Shown here piece after piece: positions 32,347 to 40,977 of a stretch of 45,326 bases of DNA. The notes beneath the pieces were generated by a model. That model was not told the origin of the DNA, searched no databases, and worked only from the letters and a program-made list of their open reading frames with translations. The stretch is from assembly GCF_000336385.2 (NCBI RefSeq), contig NZ_HG424559.1:1-45326 (forward strand), read 5' to 3'. This stretch comes from Lysobacter antibioticus HS124. Lineage in GTDB: Bacteria; Pseudomonadota; Gammaproteobacteria; Xanthomonadales; Xanthomonadaceae. The stretch's first letter is position 1. Every line of letters starts with the position of its first letter. The position numbers were made by a program, and so were the translations under genes.

Positions 32347-32440
32347 GCTTTCCCCGGCTAGGTAATGAGCTGACGCACGAGTTAGTCCGCGGTGGCGCCG
32401 GCCGCGCCTGGATTCAGGCGCTGCGACGGCGTCGCCGCGG

Positions 32441-32596
32441 TCATTGTTGGAATTGGGTTGTCCGGACAGGAGCGGACGAAACTGCGACAGAAGACACATT
32501 TTTTGCGGCGACGCGAACGGCGTCGGCCGCGGATGCTTCGGTTCGCGAGATACGGGCTGCGCGCAACGTGCAGCGGATGACGATCGTTCTGTCCAT
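32441..32596 (-). CDS. Possible leader peptide upstream of virB7
   Basis: 51 aa. A near-perfect AAGGGGGAG lies three to five bases before the ATG, better than that of virB7 itself. The product (MDRTIVIRCTLRAARIS...RTTQFQQ) is basic and Ala/Ser/Val-rich with no domain or signal peptide. It ends 94 bases before the virB7 GTG. It could be a regulatory upstream frame for the virB transcript or a chance frame. Confidence 0.35.
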   Translation of the reverse strand: MDRTIVIRCTLRAARISRTEASAADAVRVAAKNVSSVAVSSAPVRTTQFQQ

Positions 32597-32646
32597 GAAC
32601 TCCCCCTTGCTAGACGGCTGCGCCGTCGTTCGAGCGTCTGCCGACA

Positions 32647-32675
32647 CTCGTAAGCGAAGGTTAGACCGAAGTCAA
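32647..32675 (-). promoter_or_regulatory. Candidate sigma-70 promoter of the virB operon
   Basis: On the minus strand TTGACT (32675-32670) and TACGAG... read as TACGAG at 32652-32647 are 17 bases apart, placed 51 bases before the leader frame and 50 bases past the aminotransferase stop. The -35 box is good and the -10 box weak (three of six), which fits a regulated promoter. I see no clear operator. Confidence 0.4.
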
Positions 32676-32724
32676 AGCAGTGTGCAAGTGGTCACGCAGT
32701 TTTTGTGCAATCTAGAGTTGCTAC

Positions 32725-33873
32725 TCAAAGTCGGGCCAGGCGTTCGATCGCCGCATCCAGCGTGGCCGGATTCTTGGCGAAACACAGTCGCGCCAGGCGC
32801 TGCCCGGCCGGCGCGGTTTCGTAGAACGGCGACAACGGGATCGCCGCCACGCCTTTCTCGATCGTCAGCCAACGGCAGAACGCGACGTCGTCCAGATCGC
32901 TGACCTGCGCGTAATCGACCAGTTGGAAGTAGCCGCCCGGCACCGGCAACGGACGCAGCCGCGTGCCCAGCAACTGATCGCGGAAAGCGTCGCGCTTGGC
33001 CTGGTAGAAGGCGCCGAGCTGTTGGTAATGCTCCGGCTCGGCCTCGATCATCTCGGCGAACGCCCACTGCGCCGGGGCGAAACTGCAGAAACTGTTGTAC
33101 TGGTGCACTTTGCGCAGTTCGGCCGACAGCGCCGGCGGCGCGATGCAGTAGCCGATCTTCCAGCCGGTGCAGTGGTAGGTCTTGCCGAAGCTGGACACGA
33201 CGAAGGCCCGTTCGCGCAGTTCCGGGTAACGCAGCACGGATTCGTGGCGGCGGCCGTCGAAGACGATGTGTTCGTAGACCTCGTCGGACAACAGATAGAT
33301 GCCGGTATCGCGCAGCAGCTCGCTCAGGCGGACGATGTCGTCGGCGTCGAACATGGCCCCGGAGGGGTTGTGCGGCGAGTTGATCATCAGCAAGCGGGTC
33401 CTGGGCGTGACCGCGGCGCGCACCCGCTCCCAGTCGACCGCGAAGGTCTGCGGGTCCAGCGGCACGTGCACGGCGCGGCCGCCGGCCAGATCGATCGCCG
33501 GCTCGTAGCTGTCGTAGCACGGATCCAGCACGATCACCTCCTCGCCCGGCCGCACCACCGCCTGCACCGCGTCGAAGATGGCCTCGCTGGCGCCGGAAAC
33601 GACGGTGATCTCGGCATCGGCGTCGGGCCGGTAGCCGTAGCAGCGCTCGGTCTTGGCGGCAATGGCCTGGCGCAGGGCCGGAATGCCGGTCATCGGCGCG
33701 TATTGGTTCTTGCCTTCGCGCATCGCCCGGGCGAGCGCGTCGACCAGACGCGCGGGTACGTCGAAGTCGGGGAAGCCCTGGCCGAGATTGACCGCCTGGT
33801 GCTCGAGCGCGAGCTGCGACATCACGGTGAAGATGGTGGTACCGACCTTGGGCAGCTTGGTTTCGGGCGTCAT
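32725..33873 (-). CDS. PLP-dependent methionine/glutamine-type aminotransferase (YbdL-like)
   Basis: 382 aa, fold type I class I/II aminotransferase. The PLP lysine is Lys231 in SSFGKTYHCTGWKIGY; NSPHNPSG (165-172) and SDEVYEH (196-202) are the other cofactor motifs. The GQGFPDFDVP start and the FGKTYHCTGWKIGY context match YbdL/kynurenine-glutamine transaminase K enzymes, which transaminate methionine or glutamine with 2-oxo acids such as KMTB in methionine salvage. Their by-product 2-oxoglutaramate is removed by omega-amidase, encoded here 26.5 kb away at 5410-6207 on the same strand. Confidence 0.9.
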   Translation of the reverse strand: MTPETKLPKVGTTIFTVMSQLALEHQAVNLGQGFPDFDVPARLVDALARAMREGKNQYAPMTGIPALRQAIAAKTERCYGYRPDADAEITVVSGASEAIFDAVQAVVRPGEEVIVLDPCYDSYEPAIDLAGGRAVHVPLDPQTFAVDWERVRAAVTPRTRLLMINSPHNPSGAMFDADDIVRLSELLRDTGIYLLSDEVYEHIVFDGRRHESVLRYPELRERAFVVSSFGKTYHCTGWKIGYCIAPPALSAELRKVHQYNSFCSFAPAQWAFAEMIEAEPEHYQQLGAFYQAKRDAFRDQLLGTRLRPLPVPGGYFQLVDYAQVSDLDDVAFCRWLTIEKGVAAIPLSPFYETAPAGQRLARLCFAKNPATLDAAIERLARL

Positions 33874-34127
33874 GGGCCTGGCAGGGGTCGCACACGGAAA
33901 CCGCGAGTGTACGAAATCGCGATTGCAGGACGTGAGACCGCAGCCGGCGTCAGCGATTCCCCGCGCTCATATCGGTATGCCGGCGCAGCCCTGGACAAAC
34001 CAGCCCCTGACGAGCCGCCCCCGACAAGCACGCCGCGGACGAACCGGCTCCGCGACCAGCCCGGCCCGACCCGCGCCGCCCGTCGGCCGGATTTGCGCTG
34101 CATCGCGCCCCGCCCGACACTGCGCTC

Positions 34128-34601
34128 ATGCGCGAATTGCAGGTCGTCAATGCCGCCGAGCTGGCGCTCGCCTACGCCGCCGCCGAGTACGCGGTGGCGC
34201 TGGACGGCGACGCCCTGCCCTTGCGTGTCGGACGCCCGGCCGGCGATCTGGAGGCCTACTGGCCGGCGGCGCGCTATCTGTTCGTCAGCGCCTGGAACCC
34301 AGCCTCCGAGCCGCACTCCGAGAGCGCCAACCGCGCCGCCGACGAGCGCCTGATCGCGCGCCTGGAAGCCGCCGGCATCCCACGTCACGCCGCCTGGGCG
34401 CAAGACGCGGCCGGCGAATGGCGCGAGCCGGGCTGGCTGCTGGCCGATCTCGACGATTTCGCCGCCAACGCCCTGGCGCGCGATTTCGGCCAGGCCGGCG
34501 TGCTGGCCTGGAGCCGTGGCGAGCCGGTCCGGCTGCGCATGCTGATCGCCCGCCCCGCGGATGCCGAGCGCTCGGACTACACGGACTGGGTCGGCGCCTG
34601 A
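34128..34601 (+). CDS. DUF3293 protein
   Basis: 157 aa. Contains the DUF3293 pattern: AYWPAARYLFVSAWNPASEP near residues 44-63 and, later, GEWREPGWLLADLD and FGQAGVLAW. Such small cytoplasmic proteins are widespread in Proteobacteria with no known function. It is divergent from the aminotransferase (254-bp gap with no gene visible) and 88 bases upstream of ccmA. Confidence 0.85.
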   Translation: MRELQVVNAAELALAYAAAEYAVALDGDALPLRVGRPAGDLEAYWPAARYLFVSAWNPASEPHSESANRAADERLIARLEAAGIPRHAAWAQDAAGEWREPGWLLADLDDFAANALARDFGQAGVLAWSRGEPVRLRMLIARPADAERSDYTDWVGA

Positions 34602-34689
34602 GCTCGTCTCGACCGCCCCCTGCTGGGCCGGGCGCCGACTCGCATAAACTGGGCGATCCGCGGCCCCGCCGGCCGCACGCTCGCCGCCG

Positions 34690-35330
<641 letters not shown>

Positions 35331-35334
<4 letters not shown>

Positions 35335-36050
35335 GCGCCCCAGGCACGAGCGCCATTCCCGATCACCGCGCCCTGCCCGGCCTGGCCGCCGCCGCGCGCG
35401 CCCTGCTGTTGCGCGACCTGCGCCTGCTCTGGCGCCGGCGCGGCGACGCGGCCCAGCCGGCGCTGCTGGCGCTGCTGGTGGTGACCCTGTTCGCGCTGGC
35501 CCTGGGCGGCGAGAAACAGGCCCTGTCCCGGGTCGCCGCGGCGGTGCTGTGGCTGGCGATCCTGCTCGCCGGCCTGCTCTCGCTCGACACCCTGTTCCGC
35601 GGCGACGCCGAGGACGGCTCGTTGGAGCAATGGATGCTGGCGCCGGTGCCGCTGAGCTGGCTGGTCGCCGTGCGCACCTTCATGCATTGGGCCACCACCG
35701 CCCTGCCGCTGCTGCTGGCGACGCCCCTGCTGGCGCAGTTGCTGTATCTGCCTGCGCAACAATTGCCGGTGCTGATGGCCTCGCTGGCTCTGGGCACGCC
35801 GCTGCTGAGCTTGCTCGGCGCGGTGGTTGCCGCGCTGACGGTCGGGATGCGCCGCTCTGGTATTCTCCTGGCCTTGTTGGCGTTGCCGTTGTACGTTCCC
35901 GTGCTGGTGTTCGGCGCCGGCAGCGTGGCTGCCTCGGCCCAGGGATTGGACCCGGTCGGCGCCCTGCTGATCCTGGCTGCGGGCCTGGCGATAGCGCTGT
36001 TGCTGGCGCCGCTGGCGGCCGCGACGGCGATCCGCATCGCGCTGACCTGA
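35331..36050 (+). CDS. ccmB: Heme exporter membrane subunit CcmB
   Basis: 239 aa with six predicted membrane helices. The [20 protein letters not shown] loop near the N-terminal third is diagnostic of CcmB. The start at 35331 overlaps ccmA by four bases. Forms the CcmA2B2 transporter-like complex. Confidence 0.95.
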
Positions 36051-36138
36051 GGCCGTGAACCGATCCCGCGCGCCGGCCACACCGGCGCGCCCCAACCGTC
36101 CGGCCCGCAAGGGCGGGCCTGGACGCCGAAACCGCTGA

Positions 36139-36897
36139 ATGAATCCCATCGTCCGCTGGTTCCATCAACTCGGTTCGCCGCCCTACTTCGACCGCTTCGC
36201 CGCGCGCTGGGCGCCGTGGGCCTACGGCCTGGGCCTGCTGGTCATGGCCTGGGGGCTGTACGGGGCCCTGTTCCAAGTGCCGGCCGACTACCAGCAGAAG
36301 GACAGCTTCCGCATTCTTTATATTCACGTGCCCAGCGCCTGGATGAGCATGGCGGTGTTCGCGCTGATGGCGGTGTACGCCGGCATCGCCCTGGTCTGGC
36401 GGATCAAACTGTGCGAGGTCCTGGCCATGGCCTGCGCGCCGATCGGCGCCGGCTTCACCGTCATCACCCTGGCCACCGGTTCGATCTGGGGCAAGCCGAT
36501 GTGGGGCACCTGGTGGGACTGGGACCCGCGCCTGACCAGCGAACTGATCCTGCTGTTCCTGTACCTGGGCGTGATCGGCCTCTACCAGGCCATCGACGAC
36601 CGCCGCGCGGCCGCGCGCGCGGCGGGCCTGCTGGCCATCGTCGGAGTCGCCCTGCTGCCGGTGATCCGTTACTCGGTGGAATGGTGGAACTCGCTGCACC
36701 AGGGCCAGACCATCCGCCTGCTCGGCAAGTCGAGCCTGGACCCGAGCATGATGATGCCGCTGGTGTTGATGCTGATCGGCACCAAGCTGTGGTTCGTCGG
36801 CGCGCTGCTGACCCGCGCCCGCGCCGACAATCTGCGCCGCGAGCGCGGCAAGGCCTGGGTCGCCGAACTGGCCGGCGCCGGCGAGGAAACGCGCTGA
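36139..36897 (+). CDS. ccmC: Heme-handling membrane protein CcmC
   Basis: 252 aa, six helices. The tryptophan-rich WWD motif ([13 protein letters not shown]) and conserved His63 ([10 protein letters not shown]), with a second His in the NSLHQGQTI loop, bind heme for transfer to CcmE. The stop shares a base with the ccmD start (TGATG). Confidence 0.96.
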   Translation: MNPIVRWFHQLGSPPYFDRFAARWAPWAYGLGLLVMAWGLYGALFQVPADYQQKDSFRILYIHVPSAWMSMAVFALMAVYAGIALVWRIKLCEVLAMACAPIGAGFTVITLATGSIWGKPMWGTWWDWDPRLTSELILLFLYLGVIGLYQAIDDRRAAARAAGLLAIVGVALLPVIRYSVEWWNSLHQGQTIRLLGKSSLDPSMMMPLVLMLIGTKLWFVGALLTRARADNLRRERGKAWVAELAGAGEETR

Positions 36898-37064
36898 TGG
36901 AATACCTGTCCTATATCGTCGCCGCCTATGCGGTCTTCGTCGTCGTCCTGGGCTGGGACTTCGTCGCCGGCCATTGGCAGGTGCGGCGCGAGTTGCACCA
37001 GGCCCGCGCGCGCGCCGCGCGCGCCGCGGCCGCGCGCCCCCGCAGCGGAGAACTGAGCCGATGA
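36897..37064 (+). CDS. ccmD: Cytochrome c maturation protein CcmD
   Basis: 55 aa. A single membrane helix (~6-27) and a basic, Ala/Arg-rich tail, the normal form of CcmD, which links CcmC and CcmE. Overlaps ccmC (1 base) and ccmE (ATGA). Confidence 0.9.
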   Translation: MEYLSYIVAAYAVFVVVLGWDFVAGHWQVRRELHQARARAARAAAARPRSGELSR

Positions 37065-37528
37065 ATCCCGCCCGTCGCCGCCGCCTGCTGTGGGTGCTCG
37101 GCCTGGTCGCCGCCGCCGGCGTGGCCACCGCCCTGGTCGCCACCGCCTTGCAGCGCAACATCGCGTACCTGTACACGCCCAGCGAAGTGCTGCGCGGCGA
37201 CGCCGGCGACGCCAAGCGCTTCCGCCTGGGCGGCATGGTCGCGGCCGGCTCGTTCCAGCGCACCCAGGGCACCCTGGACTCGCAGTTCCGGGTCACCGAC
37301 GGCGATGCCGAGCTGGCGGTGCGTTACCGCGGCATCCTGCCGGACCTGTTCCGCGAGAAGCAGGCGGTGGTCGCCACCGGCCGCATGCAGGGCGACGCTT
37401 TCGTCGCCGAGGAAATCCTCGCCAAGCACGACGAGACCTACATGCCCAAGGAAGTCGCCGACAAGATGGGCAAGGCGCACCAGAAGCACGACGTCGCGGC
37501 GCCGGGCGGGAAGGAGACGGCGCGTTGA
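37061..37528 (+). CDS. ccmE: Heme chaperone CcmE
   Basis: 155 aa. N-terminal anchor helix (~8-28), then the OB-fold periplasmic domain. His123 in AKHDETYMP is the residue that binds heme covalently, and Tyr127 completes the HxxxY motif. Overlaps ccmD by ATGA. Confidence 0.96.
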   Translation: MNPARRRRLLWVLGLVAAAGVATALVATALQRNIAYLYTPSEVLRGDAGDAKRFRLGGMVAAGSFQRTQGTLDSQFRVTDGDAELAVRYRGILPDLFREKQAVVATGRMQGDAFVAEEILAKHDETYMPKEVADKMGKAHQKHDVAAPGGKETAR

Positions 37529-37555
37529 TGGCGGCGCTGGATCGGATCACAGGCG

Positions 37556-37680
37556 ACTCCCCCTTGCCCTCCTTTTTCCACGGGGGGAACAGCAAAAGCA
37601 TCGGCGTGGACGTGGACGTACGAATTTCTTCGCGCTTTCCCGCCCCCCGCCCCCTTTTGAAAAAGTGGGGGCGTACAGAA
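37556..37680. repeat. Bipartite C/G-rich hairpin repeat, copy A
   Basis: In the 219-bp ccmE-ccmF gap. It has two hairpins: one near 37558-37587 (a C-rich arm, TCCTTTTTCC, then GGGGGG) and one at 37648-37673 (CGCCCCC / GGGGGCG with a T4/A5 inner part), flanking a ~60-base centre with GCATCGGCGT and TTTCTTCGCGC. The same layout is found in copy B at 40385-40488 inside ccmH. No gene is visible in this gap. Confidence 0.6.
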
Positions 37681-37747
37681 TTCGCTGCTGCTGTTGCTGC
37701 CTCGGCAACGACCGCCTCACGCCTCACTCCGTCCAGCGAGCCGCTCC

Positions 37748-39808
37748 ATGCTGCCTGAACTCGGCCAGATCGCCCTGATCCTCGCTCTGTTGGTGTCGCT
37801 GGTGCAGGCGGTGCTGCCGATGCTCGGCGCCCAGCGCGGCATCGGCGCGTGGATGGCGATCGCGCGTCCGGCCGCTTACGCGCAATTGCTGCTGGTCGGC
37901 CTGGCCTTCGTCATCCTGACCCACGCCTTCGTGGTCCAGGACTTCTCCCTGCGCTACGTCGCCGAGAACAGCAACAGTCTGCTGCCGATGGGCTATCGCT
38001 ACTCCGCGGTGTGGGGCGCGCACGAGGGCTCGCTGTTGCTGTGGGCCTTGGTGCTGGCGTTGTGGACCGGCGCGGTGGCGCGGTGCTCGCGCGCGCTGCC
38101 GGCGCCGGTGATCGCGCGCGTGCTGGCGGTGATGGGCGTGGTCAGCGTCGGCTTCCTCGCCTTCCTGATCTTCACCAGCAATCCGTTCGCGCGCCTGCTG
38201 CCGGCGGTGGCCGAAGGCCGCGATCTCAATCCCTTGCTGCAAGACCCGGGCCTGATCATCCACCCGCCGATGCTCTACATCGGCTACGTCGGCTTCGCGG
38301 TGCCGTTCGCGTTCGCGATCGCGGCCCTGCTCGACGGCAAGGTAGACGCGCGCTGGCTGCGCTGGACCCGGCCCTGGACTAACATCGCCTGGGCCTTCCT
38401 CACCCTGGGCATCGCCCTGGGCTCGTGGTGGGCCTACTACGAGCTGGGCTGGGGCGGCTGGTGGTTCTGGGACCCGGTCGAGAACGCCAGCTTCATGCCC
38501 TGGCTGGCCGGCGCGGCGCTGCTGCATTCGCAGGCGGTGACCGAGAAGCGCGGCAGCTTCCGCGGCTGGACCCTGCTGCTGGCGATCGCGGCATTCTCGC
38601 TGTCCCTGCTCGGCACCTTCCTGGTCCGATCCGGGGTGCTGACCAGCGTGCACGCCTTCGCCGCCGATCCCTCGCGCGGCCTGTTCGTGCTGGTGTTCCT
38701 CGGCCTGGTGATCGGCGGCTCGCTGCTGCTGTACGCGCTGCGCGCGCCTTCGTCGGACGAGGACCCGGGCAAACCGTTCCAGGCGTCCTCGCGCGAGACC
38801 CTGTTGCTGCTCAACAACCTGCTGCTGACCACCGCCTGCGCGATGGTGCTGCTGGGCACCTTGTATCCGCTGCTGGCCGACGCGCTGGAGCTGGGCAAGA
38901 TTTCGGTCGGCCCGCCGTACTTCGCGCTGATGTTCCTGTTGTTGATGACGCCGCTGGTGCTGCTGCTGCCGTTCGGTCCGCTGTTCCGATGGCAGCGTGA
39001 GCAACCGGCGCGGCCGCTGGCGATGCTGGTTCCCTGGCTCGGGCTGGCCCTCGGCGCGGCGATCGGCGCCTTCTTCCTCGCTCCGCAAGGGGCGTGGAAG
39101 GTCGCCGCCGGCGTGGGCGGCGCGGTCTGGGTCGGCGCCGGCACTCTGTGCTTCGTCTGGACCCGCCTGCGCGGCGACGGCACCCGCTACACCGCGGAGA
39201 TGTTGGGCATGACCCTGGCCCATCTCGGCGTGGCCGTGTTCCTGGTCGGTGCGCTGCTGGTGGAAGGCCTGAGCGTGCAACGCGAAGTCGCGCTGGCCCC
39301 GGGCCAAAGCGTCGACCTGGGCCGTTATGCGTTCCGTTTCGACCGGGTCGCGCACCGGGTCGGACCGAACTACGAGGCCGATTACGGCACCGTCACCGTG
39401 TTCGACGGCGGCCGCGAGCTGACCGTGCTGCATCCGGAGAAGCGCGCCTACGCCAGCGGCGGCCAGGTCATGACCGAGGCCGCGATCGAACGCGGCCTGA
39501 CCCGAGATCTGTACGTCGCCCTGGGCGAATCGTTGGGCAACGGCGCCTGGGCCGTGCGCGTGCACGTCAAGCCGTTCGTTCGCTGGGTCTGGGCCGGCGC
39601 GCTGTTGATGATGCTGGGCGGTTTCGTCGCCGCGGCCGATCGACGCTTCCGGCCCGCGCTGGCGCAAGCGCCGAAGCCGGCCCGCGGCGCGCCGGGCGCG
39701 CTGGCCACGGCCCACGGCCCGGAGGCCTTTTTCGAACACGAGCGTCACCGCCGCACCGACGACGGGCCGTATGCCGACACGTCCGGCGCTGCGGACGATG
39801 GAGATTGA
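37748..39808 (+). CDS. ccmF: Cytochrome c heme lyase subunit CcmF
   Basis: 686 aa with about 15 helices. The WWD-type motif GWGGWWFWDPVENASFMPW and the ALLHSQAVTEKRG loop are classic. With CcmH and CcmI it ligates heme to apocytochrome. The ATG at 37748 starts the conserved MLPELGQIAL. Its start follows repeat copy A, unlike the overlapping genes before it. Confidence 0.96.
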   Translation: MLPELGQIALILALLVSLVQAVLPMLGAQRGIGAWMAIARPAAYAQLLLVGLAFVILTHAFVVQDFSLRYVAENSNSLLPMGYRYSAVWGAHEGSLLLWALVLALWTGAVARCSRALPAPVIARVLAVMGVVSVGFLAFLIFTSNPFARLLPAVAEGRDLNPLLQDPGLIIHPPMLYIGYVGFAVPFAFAIAALLDGKVDARWLRWTRPWTNIAWAFLTLGIALGSWWAYYELGWGGWWFWDPVENASFMPWLAGAALLHSQAVTEKRGSFRGWTLLLAIAAFSLSLLGTFLVRSGVLTSVHAFAADPSRGLFVLVFLGLVIGGSLLLYALRAPSSDEDPGKPFQASSRETLLLLNNLLLTTACAMVLLGTLYPLLADALELGKISVGPPYFALMFLLLMTPLVLLLPFGPLFRWQREQPARPLAMLVPWLGLALGAAIGAFFLAPQGAWKVAAGVGGAVWVGAGTLCFVWTRLRGDGTRYTAEMLGMTLAHLGVAVFLVGALLVEGLSVQREVALAPGQSVDLGRYAFRFDRVAHRVGPNYEADYGTVTVFDGGRELTVLHPEKRAYASGGQVMTEAAIERGLTRDLYVALGESLGNGAWAVRVHVKPFVRWVWAGALLMMLGGFVAAADRRFRPALAQAPKPARGAPGALATAHGPEAFFEHERHRRTDDGPYADTSGAADDGD

Positions 39809-39811
39809 CCG

Positions 39812-40357
39812 ATGAACAAGAGCCGCTGGCTGCCGCTGGCCGTATTCGCCGCCCTCGCCGTCCTGCTCGCCGCGGGCGTGTGGCTGAGCCGCAATCCCAA
39901 CCGCGAAGCCCTGCCCTCGCCGCTGATCGGCAAGCCGGCGCCGGCATTCTCGCTGCCGGTGCTGCACGAGGCCGGGCGTCTGCTGTCGTCCGACGAATTG
40001 CGCGGCGCGCCCTACCTGCTCAATGTCTGGGGCAGCTGGTGCCCGGCCTGCCGCGACGAGCATCCGGTGCTGACCCGCTTCGCCGAAACCAAGCGCGTGC
40101 GCGTGCTCGGCTTCAACTGGAAGGACGAACACGCCGACGCGCTGCGCTGGCTGGAGCAGTACGGCAATCCGTACTGGATCGTCGTCACCGACTACGACGG
40201 CAAGTCGGCGATCGACTGGGGCATCTACGGCGCGCCGGAAACCTTCCTGGTCGACGCGCGCGGCATCGTGCGCTGGAAATACGTCGGCCCGCTGACCGAC
40301 AAGGTCGTCGCCGAACAGTTGCTACCGATGCTGGACGAAGTCGAGAAGACGCGATGA
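39812..40357 (+). CDS. ccmG: Thiol:disulfide interchange protein CcmG/DsbE
   Basis: 181 aa. An N-terminal anchor helix (~7-25), then a thioredoxin fold with Cys77 and Cys80 in WGSWCPAC. It reduces CcmH and apocytochrome thiols in the periplasm. Starts three bases after ccmF and overlaps ccmH (ATGA). Confidence 0.95.
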   Translation: MNKSRWLPLAVFAALAVLLAAGVWLSRNPNREALPSPLIGKPAPAFSLPVLHEAGRLLSSDELRGAPYLLNVWGSWCPACRDEHPVLTRFAETKRVRVLGFNWKDEHADALRWLEQYGNPYWIVVTDYDGKSAIDWGIYGAPETFLVDARGIVRWKYVGPLTDKVVAEQLLPMLDEVEKTR

Positions 40358-40977
40358 AGCTGGCGACGGCGCCCCTGAGCGAATCTTCCCCGCCCCTCTT
40401 TCTCGAAGGGGGGAGAAGCGCAACGGTGCGCTCGCCGGCATCGGCGTTCTTTCTCGCCCTGCGGCCCCTTCCGAAAACAGGGGGACGGGAAGGATCTGAC
40501 GGCACTGTCGCCTTGTCCCGTCCGCGCCGACTCCTGGCGACCGTCGCCCTCGCCCTGAGCCTGGTCGTGAGCGCTCCGCTGCTCGCCCAGCCCGCCAACG
40601 ACCCGGCGCCGCTGAGCTTCCATGACGACGCCGAAGAGCGCCGCTTCCATGCCCTGGTCGCCGAACTGCGCTGCGTGATGTGCCAGAACCAATCGCTGGC
40701 CGACTCCAACGCGCAGATCGCCCGCGACTTGCGCCGCGAAGTGCTGACCCTGATGCGCCAAGGCCAGGACGACGCCCAGATCAAACAGTTCCTGGTCGCA
40801 CGTTATGGCGAGTTCGTGCTGTACCGGCCGCAGGTCGAATCCAAGACCTGGCTGCTGTGGTTCGGTCCGGCGCTGGTGCTGCTGGCCGGCGGTTTCGCCG
40901 TCGCGCGCCTGGCGCGCGGGCGCCGCAACGCGAGCGCGCCCGCCGACGCGCGCAGCGACGAGGAGCAGGAATGGTGA
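40354..40977 (+). CDS. ccmH: Cytochrome c maturation protein CcmH with repeat-derived N-terminal extension
   Basis: 207 aa, about 50 more than usual. The mature domain is normal: Cys107 and Cys110 in LRCVMCQNQ, then a three-helix bundle and a C-terminal anchor helix. The signal helix is at ~59-78 (LLATVALALSLVVSAPLLAQ). Residues ~10-52 are encoded by repeat copy B, inserted in frame between the ATG that overlaps ccmG and the signal peptide. Either the extension is made and removed, or translation starts at a later codon such as the TTG at 40513. No stop or frameshift interrupts it. Confidence 0.9.
   Translation: MKLATAPLSESSPPLFLEGGRSATVRSPASAFFLALRPLPKTGGREGSDGTVALSRPRRLLATVALALSLVVSAPLLAQPANDPAPLSFHDDAEERRFHALVAELRCVMCQNQSLADSNAQIARDLRREVLTLMRQGQDDAQIKQFLVARYGEFVLYRPQVESKTWLLWFGPALVLLAGGFAVARLARGRRNASAPADARSDEEQEW
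40385..40488. repeat. Bipartite C/G-rich hairpin repeat, copy B, inside ccmH
   Basis: Hairpins near 40385-40418 (CTTCCCCGCCCCT / AGGGGGGAGAAG) and 40458-40488 (CCCTGCGGCCCC / AGGGGGACGGG) flank a centre with GGCATCGGCGT and TTCTTTCTCGC, matching copy A at 37556-37680 in layout and partly in sequence. It keeps the ccmH frame open. Confidence 0.6.

Noticed and set aside
32347-32724. CpxR box controlling the virB operon, as reported in X. citri
   Set aside because: I found no convincing GTAAA-N5-GTAAA direct repeat on either strand in this interval.
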